Assembly: GCA_018894105.1 (NCBI GenBank)
Contig: CM032122.1
Coordinates: forward strand, 32,457,404-32,521,403
Length of the DNA: 64,000 nt
Direction: 5' to 3'
DNA from: Jacaranda mimosifolia
Taxonomy: Eukaryota > Streptophyta > Magnoliopsida > Lamiales > Bignoniaceae
The notes below the pieces were generated by a model. It saw only the letters and a program-made list of their open reading frames with translations, had not been told where the DNA came from and did no database searches. The position numbers and the translations under genes are program-made. Below are positions 20,971-35,400 of the stretch, piece by piece. The stretch's first letter is position 1, and each line of letters opens with the position of its first letter.

Positions 20971-23900
20971 ATGTCTCTCCTTAATGATCTCATCAACTTG
21001 AACCTCTCTGATGTTACTGAGAAAATCATTGCTGAGTACATATGGTTAGTTTCTTTCAAGATTTTCTATTTCGTTTATTTTTCCTTCCCATTCTTTGATT
21101 CTTTTGTGACTTTTCCTCTTCTTGGGTTGGTGGGCTTTGCTTCCTTTCCATGGAAAGTCATTTGGTATGCAGTTATATAGGCTCCTTTGATCCATTGAGA
21201 TTTTTGGTTTCTGTGATTTTCTGTTATATGGTGTTTTTTTTTTTTTTTTAAACTCTTCTTCCATTGAGGGGTTTTGTTATGTGATCAAGGACGGCTATTT
21301 CTCTTTTTGTTGATGGCCTGTAGATTGGTAAGCTTTGTACCATGTAATTTCCAAAAAGTTTGGAACTTTTTGATTTTATTTTTATCTTTTTTCCTTGGGC
21401 TGTTCTGTTCATTCTGAACAACTTTTCTGAGTTGTTTTCTTTTGCGTAATATACCTACAGCATGTATTTGCCAAGAAATCTTAAACTTCTGATGCTCTGT
21501 CTAAATGTTTTGATTCTTGGCCTCTGTCATTCTTACCAAGAAGTTGCCTTTTTTCCTGTAAAAATCTTTTGACCATTGATCAGGATTGGTGGATCTGGAA
21601 TGGACCTTAGAAGCAAAGCCAGGGTAAGTTTTTTCAACCACTCACAAGAAGAAAACAACATTTTCTTGATGGTATTTTTGCAACTTTTTCACTGGAGTAT
21701 GGTTGTTAATTTCTTTATGGTGTGAATCAGACTCTCTCTGGTCCAGTTACTGATCCTTCTAAGCTGCCAAAATGGAACTATGATGGTTCTAGCACAGGTC
21801 AAGCCCCTGGTGAAGATAGTGAAGTTATTATCTAGTAAGATTCCTCCTTCTTTCTCTTTATGCTAAATCCATAATTTTTAGCGCTCTTTTTTTTTTTTTT
21901 GGGTTATATCCTCTCTTTTTTTTCTCTTTCTCTAATAACATTTTTGCTGTTTTGGTTCCTATGCAGCCCTCAGGCAATTTTCCCTGATCCATTCAGGAGA
22001 GGAAACCACATATTTGTAAGAGCTTCCTTTCTGGATCTTGCATGAAAACTGACTACATATAGTGTCATCCCTTAGTTCGGATTCACCAGTATTCCGCTAG
22101 TAGCCCAAGATTCCGCACTTTTATTAAATGAGAGAGAAATCCACAGATGCAAGATAGAAAAGAGGAGTTGAAGCTTTTCTTTTTGCTAATCTTTTACCAG
22201 TGAATTTTTTAATTAACCCACTTCATTTGTCTGTTCTACGTGATCGAATATTTCTATAAAACGTGAAATTCCTAATAAGTGTCTCCTTACCAAAAAGGTA
22301 CTTTAAAAAATGGATATTATTTTGATTTTGGGATGAAACAAAGCCTATTCTATCAAAATATTTAATTTTTTGAAAAAAAAAACTCAACAATTCTGCATAG
22401 CCAAGAAAAGAATGGTTTGAGGAAGATATTCTAATGATCAAAAGTTTGGTGTTTTTTCCGCATAGGTGATGTGTGATGCTTACACCCCGGCTGGAGAACC
22501 TATTCCCACAAACAAGAGGCACAATGCTGCTAAAATCTTTAGCCATCCTGATGTTGTTGCTGAGGAACCCTGGTGTGATCTGACTCTCCTGTTTCTTTTA
22601 TCGTTTCACAATTTGTTTGTCGAGATTCATTAGAAAAAATATTTGTAACTCTCATGACACAATCAAAATACAGGTATGGCATCGAGCAAGAGTATACTTT
22701 GTTACAGAAAGATGTGAAATGGCCGCTCGGCTGGCCTGTGGGAGGATTCCCTGGACCTCAGGTAATGGAGTGATATTTGTGCAGGTTTCATTATCTCATA
22801 CTTCTTTCCTAAAACTCAAAGGAGATTGGTGGTTCTAACTTTGTCTAGTATCTGATATTCTCCAATTTTAGGACGGAATTATGATTGGATGAATCTGTAT
22901 ATTTATACTCTCTGCATCTTGCTTTATTACAGGGGCCGTACTACTGTGGCATTGGTGCTGACAAGGCCTTCGGCCGTGACATTGTTGATGCTCACTATAA
23001 AGCATGTCTCTACGCTGGCATCAACATCAGCGGCATCAATGGGGAAGTTATGCCTGGCCAGGTAAGAACATTGTATCATATAAAAACAAAATTTTCCTAA
23101 GCCAATAGAATTATATCAGAATCGGACACCATAGTTTGGTGTCTCAATTATTTATACCTTAAATAATTCTGCTTCCATGGCTCAGTGGGAATTCCAAGTT
23201 GGACCGGCCGTGGGAATTTCTGCAGCAGATCAGCTGTGGGTGGCACGTTACATTCTTGAGGTATTTACACGTGAAACACATGTTATTCCCAGAACCCTCC
23301 TCAAATTTTTATTACATCTTGCGAAATTTTAACTACATTTTTCTTCCCATGTTCTTTGTATGTCTACAGAGGATTACAGAGATTGCTGGGGTTGTCCTCT
23401 CATTTGACCCCAAACCAATTCAGGTTAGGCCTTTGTTATATACACTACTTTTTGAGGTGTCAGTAGAAGATAACTAAGTTATAATTTAGATCACTTGTCC
23501 CATCTCCCTCGTTGTGTCATGCATGTAACAATGTTTTTCTATGTCAGGGTGATTGGAACGGTGCAGGTGCCCACACAAACTACAGGTTCACTTCTGTAAT
23601 CTTTTGCTATTTTTTTGTTTTTTAGTTCAAGATTTCCTCTATTCATGTTATCATAGTCACTATTAACTTCCTAACGCATAGTCTTTGGAATTGTTCAGTA
23701 CCAAGTCGACGAGAGAGGATGGAGGCTATGAAGTCATTAAGAAGGCTATTGACAAGCTTGGCTTGAGGCACAAAGAACACATTGCTGCCTATGGAGAAGG
23801 CAATGAGCGCCGTCTCACTGGAAGGCATGAAACAGCTGATATCAACACTTTCTTATGGGTAATAGTTTCCATTTCCAGATTCTGTAGAAACATACTTGCG

Positions 23901-24404
23901 TGGTTCATCTATAATATTATTACAAGAAAGCCACTTTTATCTTGAAATGAAAGTAATGGAAATTCTTATTTTATGTAACTACCACTATCTTTATAGTAAT
24001 ACAAATTACAGATATATATTTCAGATGCATGTTGATTTTTAATATGATAAATTTGAATGCCTAAATAATATGTTACTTTATGCACACGAGAATAGTGTGC
24101 AAATGACTACTAGTAATCGTATAAACGAACATTTTCGAATGATGAAGGTAATAAATTACCACGAAAGCACCATTCTTTTCAGACAAACACCTAACTACTT
24201 TGTTTTCTTGTTGCCATGTTCATGGTGCTTGGGATGCTCGTCTCCTCACAGGGGGTGGCGAACCGTGGAGCGTCCATTAGGGTTGGCCGGGACACCGAGC
24301 AGGCTGGCAAAGGTTACTTTGAGGACAGGAGGCCAGCTTCTAACATGGATCCATATGTTGTCACTTCCATGATTGCTGAGACAACCATTCTGTGGAAACC
24401 ATAG
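20971..24404 (+). CDS. GLN1: Cytosolic glutamine synthetase GS1
   Basis: Complete gene of 12 coding exons: 20971-21044, 21584-21623, 21731-21834, 21967-22015, 22466-22572, 22674-22761, 22933-23061, 23186-23260, 23370-23423, 23548-23585, 23699-23858, 24252-24404. All borders are GT-AG and phases join to 1071 nt, 356 aa, the usual GS1 length. The N-terminus [20 protein letters not shown] has no transit peptide, and the protein stops at ILWKP without the plastid GS2 extension, so it is the cytosolic form. Hallmarks: [42 protein letters not shown] (metal and substrate glutamates), GAGAHTNYS, and [13 protein letters not shown]. Reaction: glutamate + NH4+ + ATP to glutamine, for ammonium assimilation and nitrogen remobilisation. 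A possible AATAAA signal is at 24487. No lesion. Confidence 0.97.
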
Positions 24405-26140
24405 AAAGATTCAGCCAAAAAACTATTATTTTGTGTGATGGTGTATTCACATTCCTAAGTCATTTGAAGGTGGTTTTAGAGACAGAAATAAAAAAGAATT
24501 GTACCATTCTGAATTCTTGGCTTGTTTGGTGGTTTTTCAATTTTTTAGGGCTTTCTTCATTTTATGGCTGTATATGAATGATAGTAACCTACTCGGAAGG
24601 AATGTGAGGGTACTTGAATTTGGTTTTCTTTTATTGGTGTATAATGGATATTCTTCCCATATTTCTGCGTGGACAACAGTGATTTATATAAGATGTTTTG
24701 GGGATTATAGTGATATATATTAGATTTTTTAATTAGATATTTTTCCCCTAAGACCCTCTTAACTGTATTTGTTCAAGGCAAAAATATATTTTACATTATG
24801 ATTAATTTTAAAGTATCCCTCTAATCCCAAGTTCAACAGGTAAGCCAGAATCAATTTATTTAGAATCCACCTAATTGGGTTGCTGAAATTTAGTTGATCG
24901 AGTTGGACTTGAAATCTAAAACTGAAACCTTAATGGAGTTAGGTTCACTAGAGGTATCCAATCAAAAATTATTAAAATTTAACCAAAGGTCATTGGAATC
25001 TTAAATTAGTAGATATAATGAAATTAAAAAATTAACAATAAAAAAATGTACCACAAATATTATTTGATTTGAGGTGTTTACAGTGAAATATGGAGATGGA
25101 CCTGTCATGTCAAGCCTATATAACTTATTGGAGTGATATCACGTTTACTCGTTAGTGTTTCAGAAGAAGGGTAAGATTCAACATATTATAAGAGGCGTTG
25201 ATCATGTGTGGGAAAAATAATTTTTATTTGTGTGGACAAAATAGGTTCTTCCCATGATTTATAGTATCAATTGCAATTTTCTTATTTTCCATTTTAATTT
25301 TTAATAATCAATAAGAGTATAATAAGAATTTATTTTGATTGGTTGTTAATTACAATGCAAGTTGTGATGATAGCTACAATGTTGGTAAGTCCAAAGTGAT
25401 GCATCTTTCTTTATTAAAAAAATCAAAAGAAATTAGTAAATAATATCTATAAAACCCTTTTCCAATTTGTAAAGATTCAATGAGTCAACAACGTGATTCC
25501 AGCCACTGATAATGCTAATTAATTAATTGGACATAATTGTTCTGCTTGTCGACATCACACCTAAAACTTGGCAACTTGTTTTATCTTATGTCACAATTTT
25601 ATAAGTTAACCCTACAATTATATATAAGTTTATATGGAAAATAGAGTAAAAAAAGTGTCTGTATCTGCTTCTTTTTATTTCAATATTTGATCTTTCTAAA
25701 AATTTGAACGGTGAAATTGAATTCAATCCATTAAAACTATATAAATACATCCAAAAATTTCAGTCCAACTCATCAAAACTATATAAATACATCCAAGAAT
25801 TTGGTGCTAAAGGTTGTTATTCTCTGAGGAGGCAAAGAGAAAAATGAAAATATTTTGGGGTGAACTTACAATTTGTTTGATGATTTTGCCAAATATTTTA
25901 GCTTTACATATTTATCTAGTAATACGTGTAATATTATAAAAATATGTATATGCATCAAATATGAAAATATCAAATAATATAAATTATTTTACTTTATTGG
26001 CGTGACCTACGTTATACTAATATAGCATAATCTATATTATTTGATATTTTATATCTGATTCCTATAAAAAAAATTCAAAAACATATCAATCTTCAATCAT
26101 GAAAAGGTTTAATTGATTCTTTTTGAAAAATTAGATGGCA
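24405..26140. other. GS1 3' UTR and spacer
   Basis: The first few hundred bases carry the GS1 3' UTR. The rest is AT-rich spacer with no recognisable gene. A short direct repeat (AACTATATAAATACATCCA) occurs at about 25736 and 25779. Confidence 0.45.
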
Positions 26141-26148
26141 TTTCTGAA

Positions 26149-26746
26149 TAGGGGTGTTCATGAGTCGGGCTGGATCAAGTTTGCAAGAAAAATCAATCTA
26201 AATCAATTAAACTTGATCGGGTTGGGTCGGGTCGCAATTTATGAAATTGGATATTCAAACCCGAACCAACCTAATACAATCCAATTTAGATCAAGCTGGT
26301 TCAAGTTGGATAATTGGGTCTACATGTTTAATTTTTTTTTTTCCCTTTTTTTCTCTTTTTTTTTTTTGTATGTGAAAACTATATACTAATTATATTGTAA
26401 AATTCCAATTTCTTCAACCAAATGATAAAAATCTAAATACATTTGAAGAAGAAAAAATTAATTTTATCAAACTCTTAACACATATCAAAGAGACTATTGA
26501 CTAGAGACGAGAAAGTGAAGAAAAATAACTAATATATATATATATTTTTTAATTTTAATCGGATTAGTCAGGTTGGGTTACTTTGGGTATGCATAAATGA
26601 AATCCAAGTCCAACTCAATTGTAATTGGTTTGAATCGGGTTTTATCCAATTAGACCCAATTCTCGATTCAACTCAAACCAATTAAATTAATTTAAGATTC
26701 GAATTATTGGATTCATTGGATAAATCTGATCCAACGAAGACACCTA
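26149..26746. mobile_element. hAT-like non-autonomous element
   Basis: 598 bp. Left end TAGGGGTGTTCATGAGTCGG, right end CACCTA. Flanking 8-mers TTTCTGAA (26141-26148) and TTCCTAAA (26747-26754) match at 6 of 8 positions, in line with an old hAT 8-bp duplication. The interior has GGGTCGGGT-type repeats near the left end and complementary CCAATTAGACCC-type motifs near the right, and no coding sequence. Confidence 0.55.
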
Positions 26747-26754
26747 TTCCTAAA

Positions 26755-28830
26755 CAAGGTCAGCTAATGTTTTTAGGTTTTTCACTTTTGGAAAAATTAA
26801 TAATGCTCCAAAAGTAGTTTGATAAATGCAAATGTGACAAGGACCACCACTAAATGCATCTATAACTATCTTTCTTTTGAGGTTCCCATCTTATAGCAAC
26901 TAGAACAGCCCCATTAATATTATTATCCAATCAATGGAGATTCCCTTTGTGACATGGCACGGGTTAAGCAACCAAATATATATATATATATATAATCAAT
27001 CATTTTATATCGGCTGGATATTTTAGAAACATAATTATTTAAATATTCTTGATTTTAGGCACACATAAAGTACTAAATTTAACTTTCAATACTAATTATC
27101 TTGTATTTGTTCTAAATGAATTGGACTGAGTTCAAGTTCTTTAGCAGGAGTTTCAACCTTAAGCGCACTAGTACTTAAGTGCAAAGATATGATTATTAGA
27201 GCACATGCTAAACTTGTTGATGTGACTCTCAAATAAAATCCTCTAATATTTAAGTTAGGATTATGTAATAGAAGTTAAGTGAGATGCTAAGAGAAATTTA
27301 TAACTAATTATAATATATCTTTTCATTCATGAGAGATGCACTATTTATGACAAGGTTCAAGGGGCCGTTATGTACAATCCTAGGTGGTACTCTTTTTGAC
27401 AATTAAACACCCCAAGAATTAATAATTATAAAACATATCATGAATCAGGTCAAGTGCTAAATGAATGTAAACATGTAAACTTTGATCTACTTGAGATATT
27501 CTTTGACTTTTCACGTTAATTTTTAGTTGTACTATTATTAATTTAATATTGCAAATTTTAATGACCCACAAAAAATGAATACCTCACAACACCTACCATA
27601 ATAACTTAAAACGTAAATTTCGTCACTTTAAGTGTACTCAAACTCAAAACATTATAATTTCTAGTGGTTCTTCGAATAAGCAGTCTTTTTTAATTATTTT
27701 TGCAAAGATGTGCACAAATGCATCACCAACCAAGTGCCCAACTTTGAGGAAAGTAATGATGAAAAAGAAAAAGATTAGCTTTAGTCTTAGTCACGAGAGA
27801 TATTAATAAAAAGTATAGGAAAGATAGGGTTTCATGCACGATGCACATACGGTCCAAAACTTTAAAAGTTAAAAAGCACTATTACTAAGACTGCACCAAC
27901 TTTGACTACTCCTATACTCCTATTAGACGTTTAGAACGAATCTTATGGTAGAACAGAACAAAACATTGGATTTGGATGGGGGGGAAATTACTGAAATGCC
28001 CATGCTCTATGGTTCAGCTTTCTCAACCTTCGGTGACAAATCCACAAATGAGGACCTGTTTACTTTACATAATATATCCATATGCACAATAACACGTGGG
28101 ATGATTGCAACAATGAAGGCCCATATAATGTGAAAATGATCCAATAGGAAACTATAAAATATTGACTAATAAAAGATCCAGTCTAAAAATTGTGATATAG
28201 CAATTACGACTATTAAGCATTAAAATAATCATTTTATGCTGCAATTACTAATTGAATTATCAAAATTATCCTTATTTTTAAACGTATGATAAAATAAGTT
28301 TGAATAGAAACAAGCAAGAGTCCTTTACTGACCAGAAAGCGTTTCTTAAGAAACCAAACCTTCGAAAGCACATGTCCCAGATTTGATAACCAAGATAAAT
28401 ATTCCTATCACCTAAAAAATGTATAAATAAAGGAAATATGATGCATAGATTTAATTATGCTGGTTGTAGACATGGCTAGAGATTTAGCGCCTCAAAGGAA
28501 TCCTAAAAAGAAAAACAGGGGGTTCACTCAAAGAGGAAACAAAAGGCACAAAAGACTAATTTGGTAATGACCACAAGCATATATCTAAGAAACAGGAGGA
28601 GGACTGCTTTCCAGAACTCATAGAGCTGTTTGATACATAGTAAACTTGTAAGAATCAATGTTATTGTCTATTTCATTTACAACATTACAGTACCAAAAAA
28701 ATAACGTGTGTGCTTCATCAAGAATCAAACATTTTACCAATCATCTATGGGAAAACAACTTTAGCCTGCTAAAAAATAATAGAGAAAGATACAACTAAAA
28801 CAAGTATGGAGTGTCAGTCAAATAAGACCC
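26755..28830. other. AT-rich spacer
   Basis: No gene recognised. Contains a short TA run near 26973-26992 and ordinary low-complexity AT DNA. Confidence 0.4.
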
Positions 28831-29456
28831 CCCTGATGAAAAGGTGCTCCGCAAGCTGCAGATGAAGAGGTGCTAATCCAGCCACTTTCCAATGACCATC
28901 TGGGCTTCCATAAGGGACTGGTCAGCAATCTATAGGTGTTATTTTCCGGTTGGTCCTCAACAGGCTCCAGTCAAAGTGATTTCAAAAGTTTCCGAAGTCT
29001 GATTTTGTGACATATCTGTAAGATTACAGAACACAGTTGGAGCAACCTTCCCAATGTGAGTATTTGCAATCCATAGAATGAATGATCGAATCTTTCACGA
29101 GAAAGGTTTGCTTGCAGACTTATAATAAATAATGAACATTGAAGATTTTAAGGTTTCGTTGTAACTAAAAAAAGGATGCAAGAAAATCTAACCACTGGCA
29201 AGTTTGCAATTAGAAATATTTCATTAAGCAGAGGAATACATTTTTTCCCCAGCATGGTAAAGATCATTTTATTTTTAGCTCACACTTCGAGAGATCCTTA
29301 TTGTAACTTTCCACTCCAAGGCTTTGTCTTAATTTTAGTTGCTTTTTTTCACAGTGATATATGCGTATGAAAATTGCGAGTTACTCGCTAAAAAGTGAAA
29401 CATCTTAGAGATGTACCTTATATGTAGACTTATGCAATGGGCTGATGTTACAAACT
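28831..29456 (-). other. Probable SPP 3' untranslated region
   Basis: Below the SPP stop. The block at about 28831-29100 is less AT-rich than the spacer and, read on the minus strand, contains a pyrimidine-rich ACAG acceptor near 29013, so a spliced 3' UTR or alternative last exon is possible. No coding signature found. Confidence 0.35.
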
Positions 29457-32400
29457 TCATGTTGTTGGCCGTGTCATTGTGGATGACCCCCGCCCCACTG
29501 GAATGACATTGTGGAGGCCCTCAACTGAATCTTCCTCTATCATCGAAGCTGCAGAACAAAATTGAATATTATAACTTGGTTATTGAGTATTGACCACTAG
29601 CTATAAACTTATCCAACAGCTTCAAACAGTACAGTTCATTTAGAGCATTAGAGACCACCTGTGACATCTTCTCCAGCCTGGGACCCAGCAATTCCAATGC
29701 AAGAGTACAAGGAATTTTCATCTATCTTCAATTGCTCATATGCAATATATACATCTTCGACAGTAGCAGCTTCATATAGTGAAGTCAGATCTTTGATGCA
29801 AGAAATATCCTGGAGGTGAATACAAAAAGATAATTATCATCCTCAAAATAGATGTAAAAATGCTGAAAGTTTTACACTTCATTAGAAAGTCGTGGGCATG
29901 GATGCTAATGATCCATCAGACATTTGCTTTCTTTGTAAAGTTAACGGTAAGAAAAGAATTCAAATTCTACCTTTCTTGGAACAGATGTTGCTTGCAAGTG
30001 AGCCATCAACCCTAACCAGTATGCATTTGATTTGATTTCAGCTTCATGACGCATAAGCAGTGTTCGTCTCGCCTGTATTATATGCAGACAGAGTTAACAG
30101 AACCAAGTCTGTGGCAAGGAGGGGGAACAAAATAACAGACCATATCTAGATTGCATCCAGTTAGGAGTAATGGAACAACCATCAGAAAGTAGCACAGGAG
30201 GCAATTTTCTCACCCACTTACATTTACGGGCCGTTTGGTTTTATTTCCAGGACCCATTTCCATTTTCAACCATTTCTAAAAATAAGTTGAAAAGGTAGTT
30301 ATAATTTTGAAATAGAAATGAAAATGTGTTTGGATGAATTATTGGAAAGTGATGATTGGAGTAGGTATAGGGTTGAAAAGATAGATGGTTTATATTTTTT
30401 TATGTTTAAAAAAACTTGTTTTTTAAAAATATATGTATATTTTATTAATTTTACAATGATAGTAGGTACTTTATGTCAAATCAAATTTGAATCTGATTGA
30501 TGTGATAATAAGATGATATGATAGGTTTAGAAAGGGTTTGAAAATGAAAATAGAAATACTTTGAGTGAAAATAGGGAGAAAGTGACTGTGTTCATTTTTT
30601 ATCTCCGGGTAAAAATGGAAATGAGGCATGGAGATGAAACCAAACGGGCTGTTAGTGTTTTTGGGATTTACCATTTTTGCACTGTATGGTGCTTTTTCAG
30701 GGGGAGGGAGGAGGCACATTGGGTTTGCATGGAATGGCAGAATAAAGCAGTTTACTGGTGTCGACAGACAATCTGCATTTGAGAGTGCCGCAAGCAACCA
30801 TTTATTTTTTATCTGCATATTTCTTTGCAGAATCCCATCACATTTAAAAAGGCACATGGGAACAAACACGAACACAAGACATGTGAAAGAATGCACGGTG
30901 TACAAGTTAGAATGAAGCAAGCTTTGTTAAGCAACAAAAACAATCTAATATTATTGTTTACTCTTCAAGAAAGAGTTAATTGGGTGTTAATCATTGGGAT
31001 AACGGATGGACTTGGGCATACATTTTGCTTGATCTTTTCTGTGGTTTTAGAAAGTCAAAATTCAGGAAGAACCCCTATTAGTACAGGTCATTAACTGACG
31101 AGTTTGGGCCTAGATAAATTTGTCTTGGTTATTATTACAGCTTAAAAGAGTCAAAACTCAGGAATAATTCGGGTTAGAAAAAATAATTTGAAATTTTCAA
31201 ACATTAATGCCTTTCTCAACTCAGGTTCACTCAACAGCAGCATTAGAATAGAAAAGAAAAAAAGACCTACTCAGTAGCTTGTATAATGTGATGAGTTTGA
31301 AGAGAAACATTTTTTTACTGGCAATCTTACCAAAAAAACTGAAAGTTTGTGTTTTCATTGCCAAAAATAAGCAATTATGCAAATTCATTAAATTACAAAG
31401 CCTGCAGGCACAAGGCACACTATATAATCCTTCCAATTGGAAATGGGGCATGGATTCTCACAACAGTGTCCAAGGAATCCAACTATTCTGGCCTTAACAT
31501 CATTGCACTGACTCGCAGTACAACCCACTATTTGTGATCACACAGCCCCCAAACTTACCTCTCACACACAACGTTTTCAATTAAAATCCCTTGGATATTT
31601 CCAAACCTTTCCAGAATCACTAGCAGATATTCTATCTCAAACAATTGAAAAGAGAACAAGAAAAATTCAAAGTAACAGTTATTAGAGTATAATCATCAAG
31701 CAACTCACCCTATCCAACTCCCTTGGGGCAATCTGGTTGCTGTGCAGACCTCTGAGGACATTCTTGCAAGCATCAACAGCTTTATGTACCTGTGCATGTA
31801 TTGATTAGACCGAAATAGTAAGACTACAGTAGACATGCAAAACCATCATAGGTCTTCTTGTTGAAGAAAAACACGCACCTTCCCAGGGGTTGATGTCACT
31901 GAGATTACATACCACCCAAGGTTCAACCGATCAAACAGGTTTAGTTCAAATGATACATCATATGTCAATCCAAGAGAATCCCTGACTGTTGTAAAGAGCC
32001 TATACAAAAACATGGAAAATTTACCAAAAGCCACAATAATTGACATTCAACTTAGTGCTAAATATAATCAACACAGTGAATATATCTAATCTGTGCTACA
32101 TCCATATTCCACAGCAAAAGCCCTTTGGATTTGACTTTTACAGTACCCAGATTCAATGCTTATGTCCGCGTATAATATGAGTCTGACATATCACATTCCT
32201 TTCATCTAAAACGAGAGTCTGAGACTTAACATTCTTCACCTGATAAGATGGAAAAGCCCTATAAGACAATTAAAGAAGATATGGATCATCTGCTGGATAT
32301 GGTCAATCCCACTTCGAACAAATCAGACTCAGGGTAACTCCACTGAGAAGGTGCAAACAAGGATATGTAGTTGTATTGTTGCTATCAATGTTGTTGTTCT

Positions 32401-35400
32401 GTATAGTTGGTTGTGGACAGCAGGTTTACATTCCCACGAAACAAAAGATGGCAAAAGAGTAAATCACAAGTACGAGTTCATGTAGTTGCTGTCAAGGCTA
32501 GTTGAGCTCAAATTACCAAATTGGCAAATTCACTTGCAGGCATACACATGCACCACATGCCTGTATGAACATTGATCACCAAAGCAAATGGTTTGTGCGT
32601 ATTAAATTGCAGTGAATCATGGAATATCAGCAGAATAGTAATATCATATGACAATAGAATACAAAAGCAAGTGTAGATAAGAAAGCAGCATAAAAAGGTA
32701 AAACTAATTGCCACTACGATCCAGAAAACTGGAGAAATTTATAAAAAACCTTCAATCAACATATATAACTTCTCAAAGCAGAAACTATGTAACTGAAGCA
32801 AAAGCATAGAAGAAAAGAGTGGGAAAACAAAAGAAACAAAATCAAAAGCTTTCTACAGGCAATCTACAAGGGCAAACAAAGTTTTAACCAGCCAGTAAAA
32901 CACTTTTCCCAATAGTTTCCTGCTCAATCTTGTTCACAACTTCTAGGAAATAATTGTACCGTGGCTATCAATGATCCACATCATAATCAAGTCAATTTAC
33001 TGTTGGCATAACAAAACAATGGAGGAAAAAGGTTTTTTTTTTTTTTTTTTTAAACAAGAAGGAGAAGAAGAAAGGGAAGATAAAGAACCAATCAAAACTC
33101 AAACATGGCCACTTTTTTATTCGTCTCTGACCTACTTGCAACACATCAAAATCTCTCTTAAGATATGTTATGTAGGAAAAGTATCAAGAATTCAAAAGGT
33201 TCAAGAAACTGTACAGGCCCACAGTTCATATTATAAAATGTAAGGGTCTACAAGTACAATACGAGAACTGTTACATATAGCAGGTAATATCCACTCACAT
33301 CAGGCAACATGCGTTAACTACAATTATAAAAAGTTCAACTACAATGTAGAAGCTGAAAACAAAGCATCAAAGTTATTCACAAACAAGATACTAAGAATGT
33401 CGCTCAGGCAAATGCATCATTGTTAAATAGTACATGCAGCAAGCAACCACCACAGTCTAAACCAATAGTCCATCACTACCTGGAATTTATGATCTCCTGC
33501 AACAGGCCCATTGTAATGGCAAAAAATAATGGGTGAGCACGCAACTTCCTTTGGAGGATGTTTTCAGCATTTTCTAACTCTCCAGGCTGCTCTTCAAATT
33601 TCAGATGTTCACCTGCAAAACAATTCATTAATACATCTTCAGGCGTATATGACAATATAAATCCTAACTTTAGATGCCCTTGGAAAATTTAAAATAGGTC
33701 TCCATAACAAGAAACTTTAGAAACAAGTTTTTATGGGACATTAAGCAGCATAATGAGCACCAATACTAAGCATCAGAATTCAGAAGAGCCATTAATGTTT
33801 ACATATATTAAATAATAGCATCAGATACAGGAAAGACACTGTATCATTCAGTCATGCAGCTTGACAGGCTCTTTCCAAGGGTCACCTCATTTGACATTCT
33901 TGTATGAGGACAGGATATGTTTTATGAGTTTGGTAACATTACTCTGAAGTACACTTCAGTTTCCAGATCAATTGGTTGGCATTCGTAAAATGGGTACAAT
34001 CCATTACCATTATTCATCTACTAATTACCTAAGGCATTATATAGGTAGCCTCCTTAATAAATAAATGAACTTTATGTAATATATTGAGTAGAATTCAACT
34101 TTTTGCCCCCATTTCCATGAGAAGGAGATTTCATTAAATAACTGACTTTTTCTTTGGCTTTTTCAGCCTCAGGCAGGTATTATCACTTTCTTAACTTTAG
34201 AGAGCAGGAGGCCTCAAATCCGAACACAAGACAATGACCAGCACCTTCGTGAAAAGACCAAACCCTCACATAGATGCAAATGAGGTCAAAGATCCAGAAC
34301 ACAATTAGAAAAGTGTCCGTTGTAAGGTTGAAAACATATAACTTGTACGTGCTATAGAGTTCCCTTCAGAAGCATCACCTGAAGATTATCTAAAAACCAA
34401 AATGTAGGTAGAGCATGGAACTTAACTGATCAAACAAAATATATGTGCTTCTACAATAAAGTTTTGCCCCTGCAATCATAACTTAAGCAAGGCTGTTAAC
34501 AGGACAGAAGCCGAGAACAACTCCTCAGAAGATAAATGGGAGCTGAGACAATCAGTTAAAAGTTAGCTTTTACAGGTGTATCAAATTGCACTAGCAATGA
34601 ATTTGAGAGTTTATGCTCATTAACATTGGATTCTGCTGGGCCACATAATGAAGCAAAAGTCCTGAAGATGCAAATCCCAGTCGACAATTGACTTTTTGAC
34701 TTTCTGTTATACTTTATTTTTGAATGATATTTCTTTGCATTAAAGAAAAGAATAGGAAAACATTTTGATGTCAATGTTGTTTTTAACATTAATGACAGAC
34801 AATTTGCTTTAACTTAAATCCAGTATAAGCTTTTTCTGTTTTCTTTCTTTCCTTTATTTTTTTCTCCCCTGTTTTCAACTCAAACTTCTTTCACAACAAG
34901 AAATCAAAGCTTTCCAGCACCAGCAACCTGGCAGGCTTGACAAGCAATAAGTGTTATCCTCTCGTGTAGAAAGGATTACGATTTATGCTCTTATCTATTT
35001 CTTGGATAACAGATGTCGTTATTAGTACAGGAAAAATTACAGTGTTTGTTATAAGAACTTAATCTTTTGCAAAAGAAAACAACATCCAGTGCCAAAGCAT
35101 CTCAAAATTTACTGCATGGCAAAAACACATAGCCATACATCAGTCAGAATGATGATAACATAGCTCCCCTTTGTTTTGACTGATAAATATTCAGCCTTTA
35201 GAGACTGAAAACAAAAAAATTTCTGGACTTACATATGCTAGATTGAAGCCAGATATAGTCTAGAAAAGGTGAGAACAATTAACAAATCATTTTTCAAGGC
35301 TAAAATGAATGGGGTACATGTCGATATACACATTGGGGAAGTGCAAAAGTTCCAGAAGATGTACCAGCAATATGCAGTATATATTGCATGAGCACATGCA

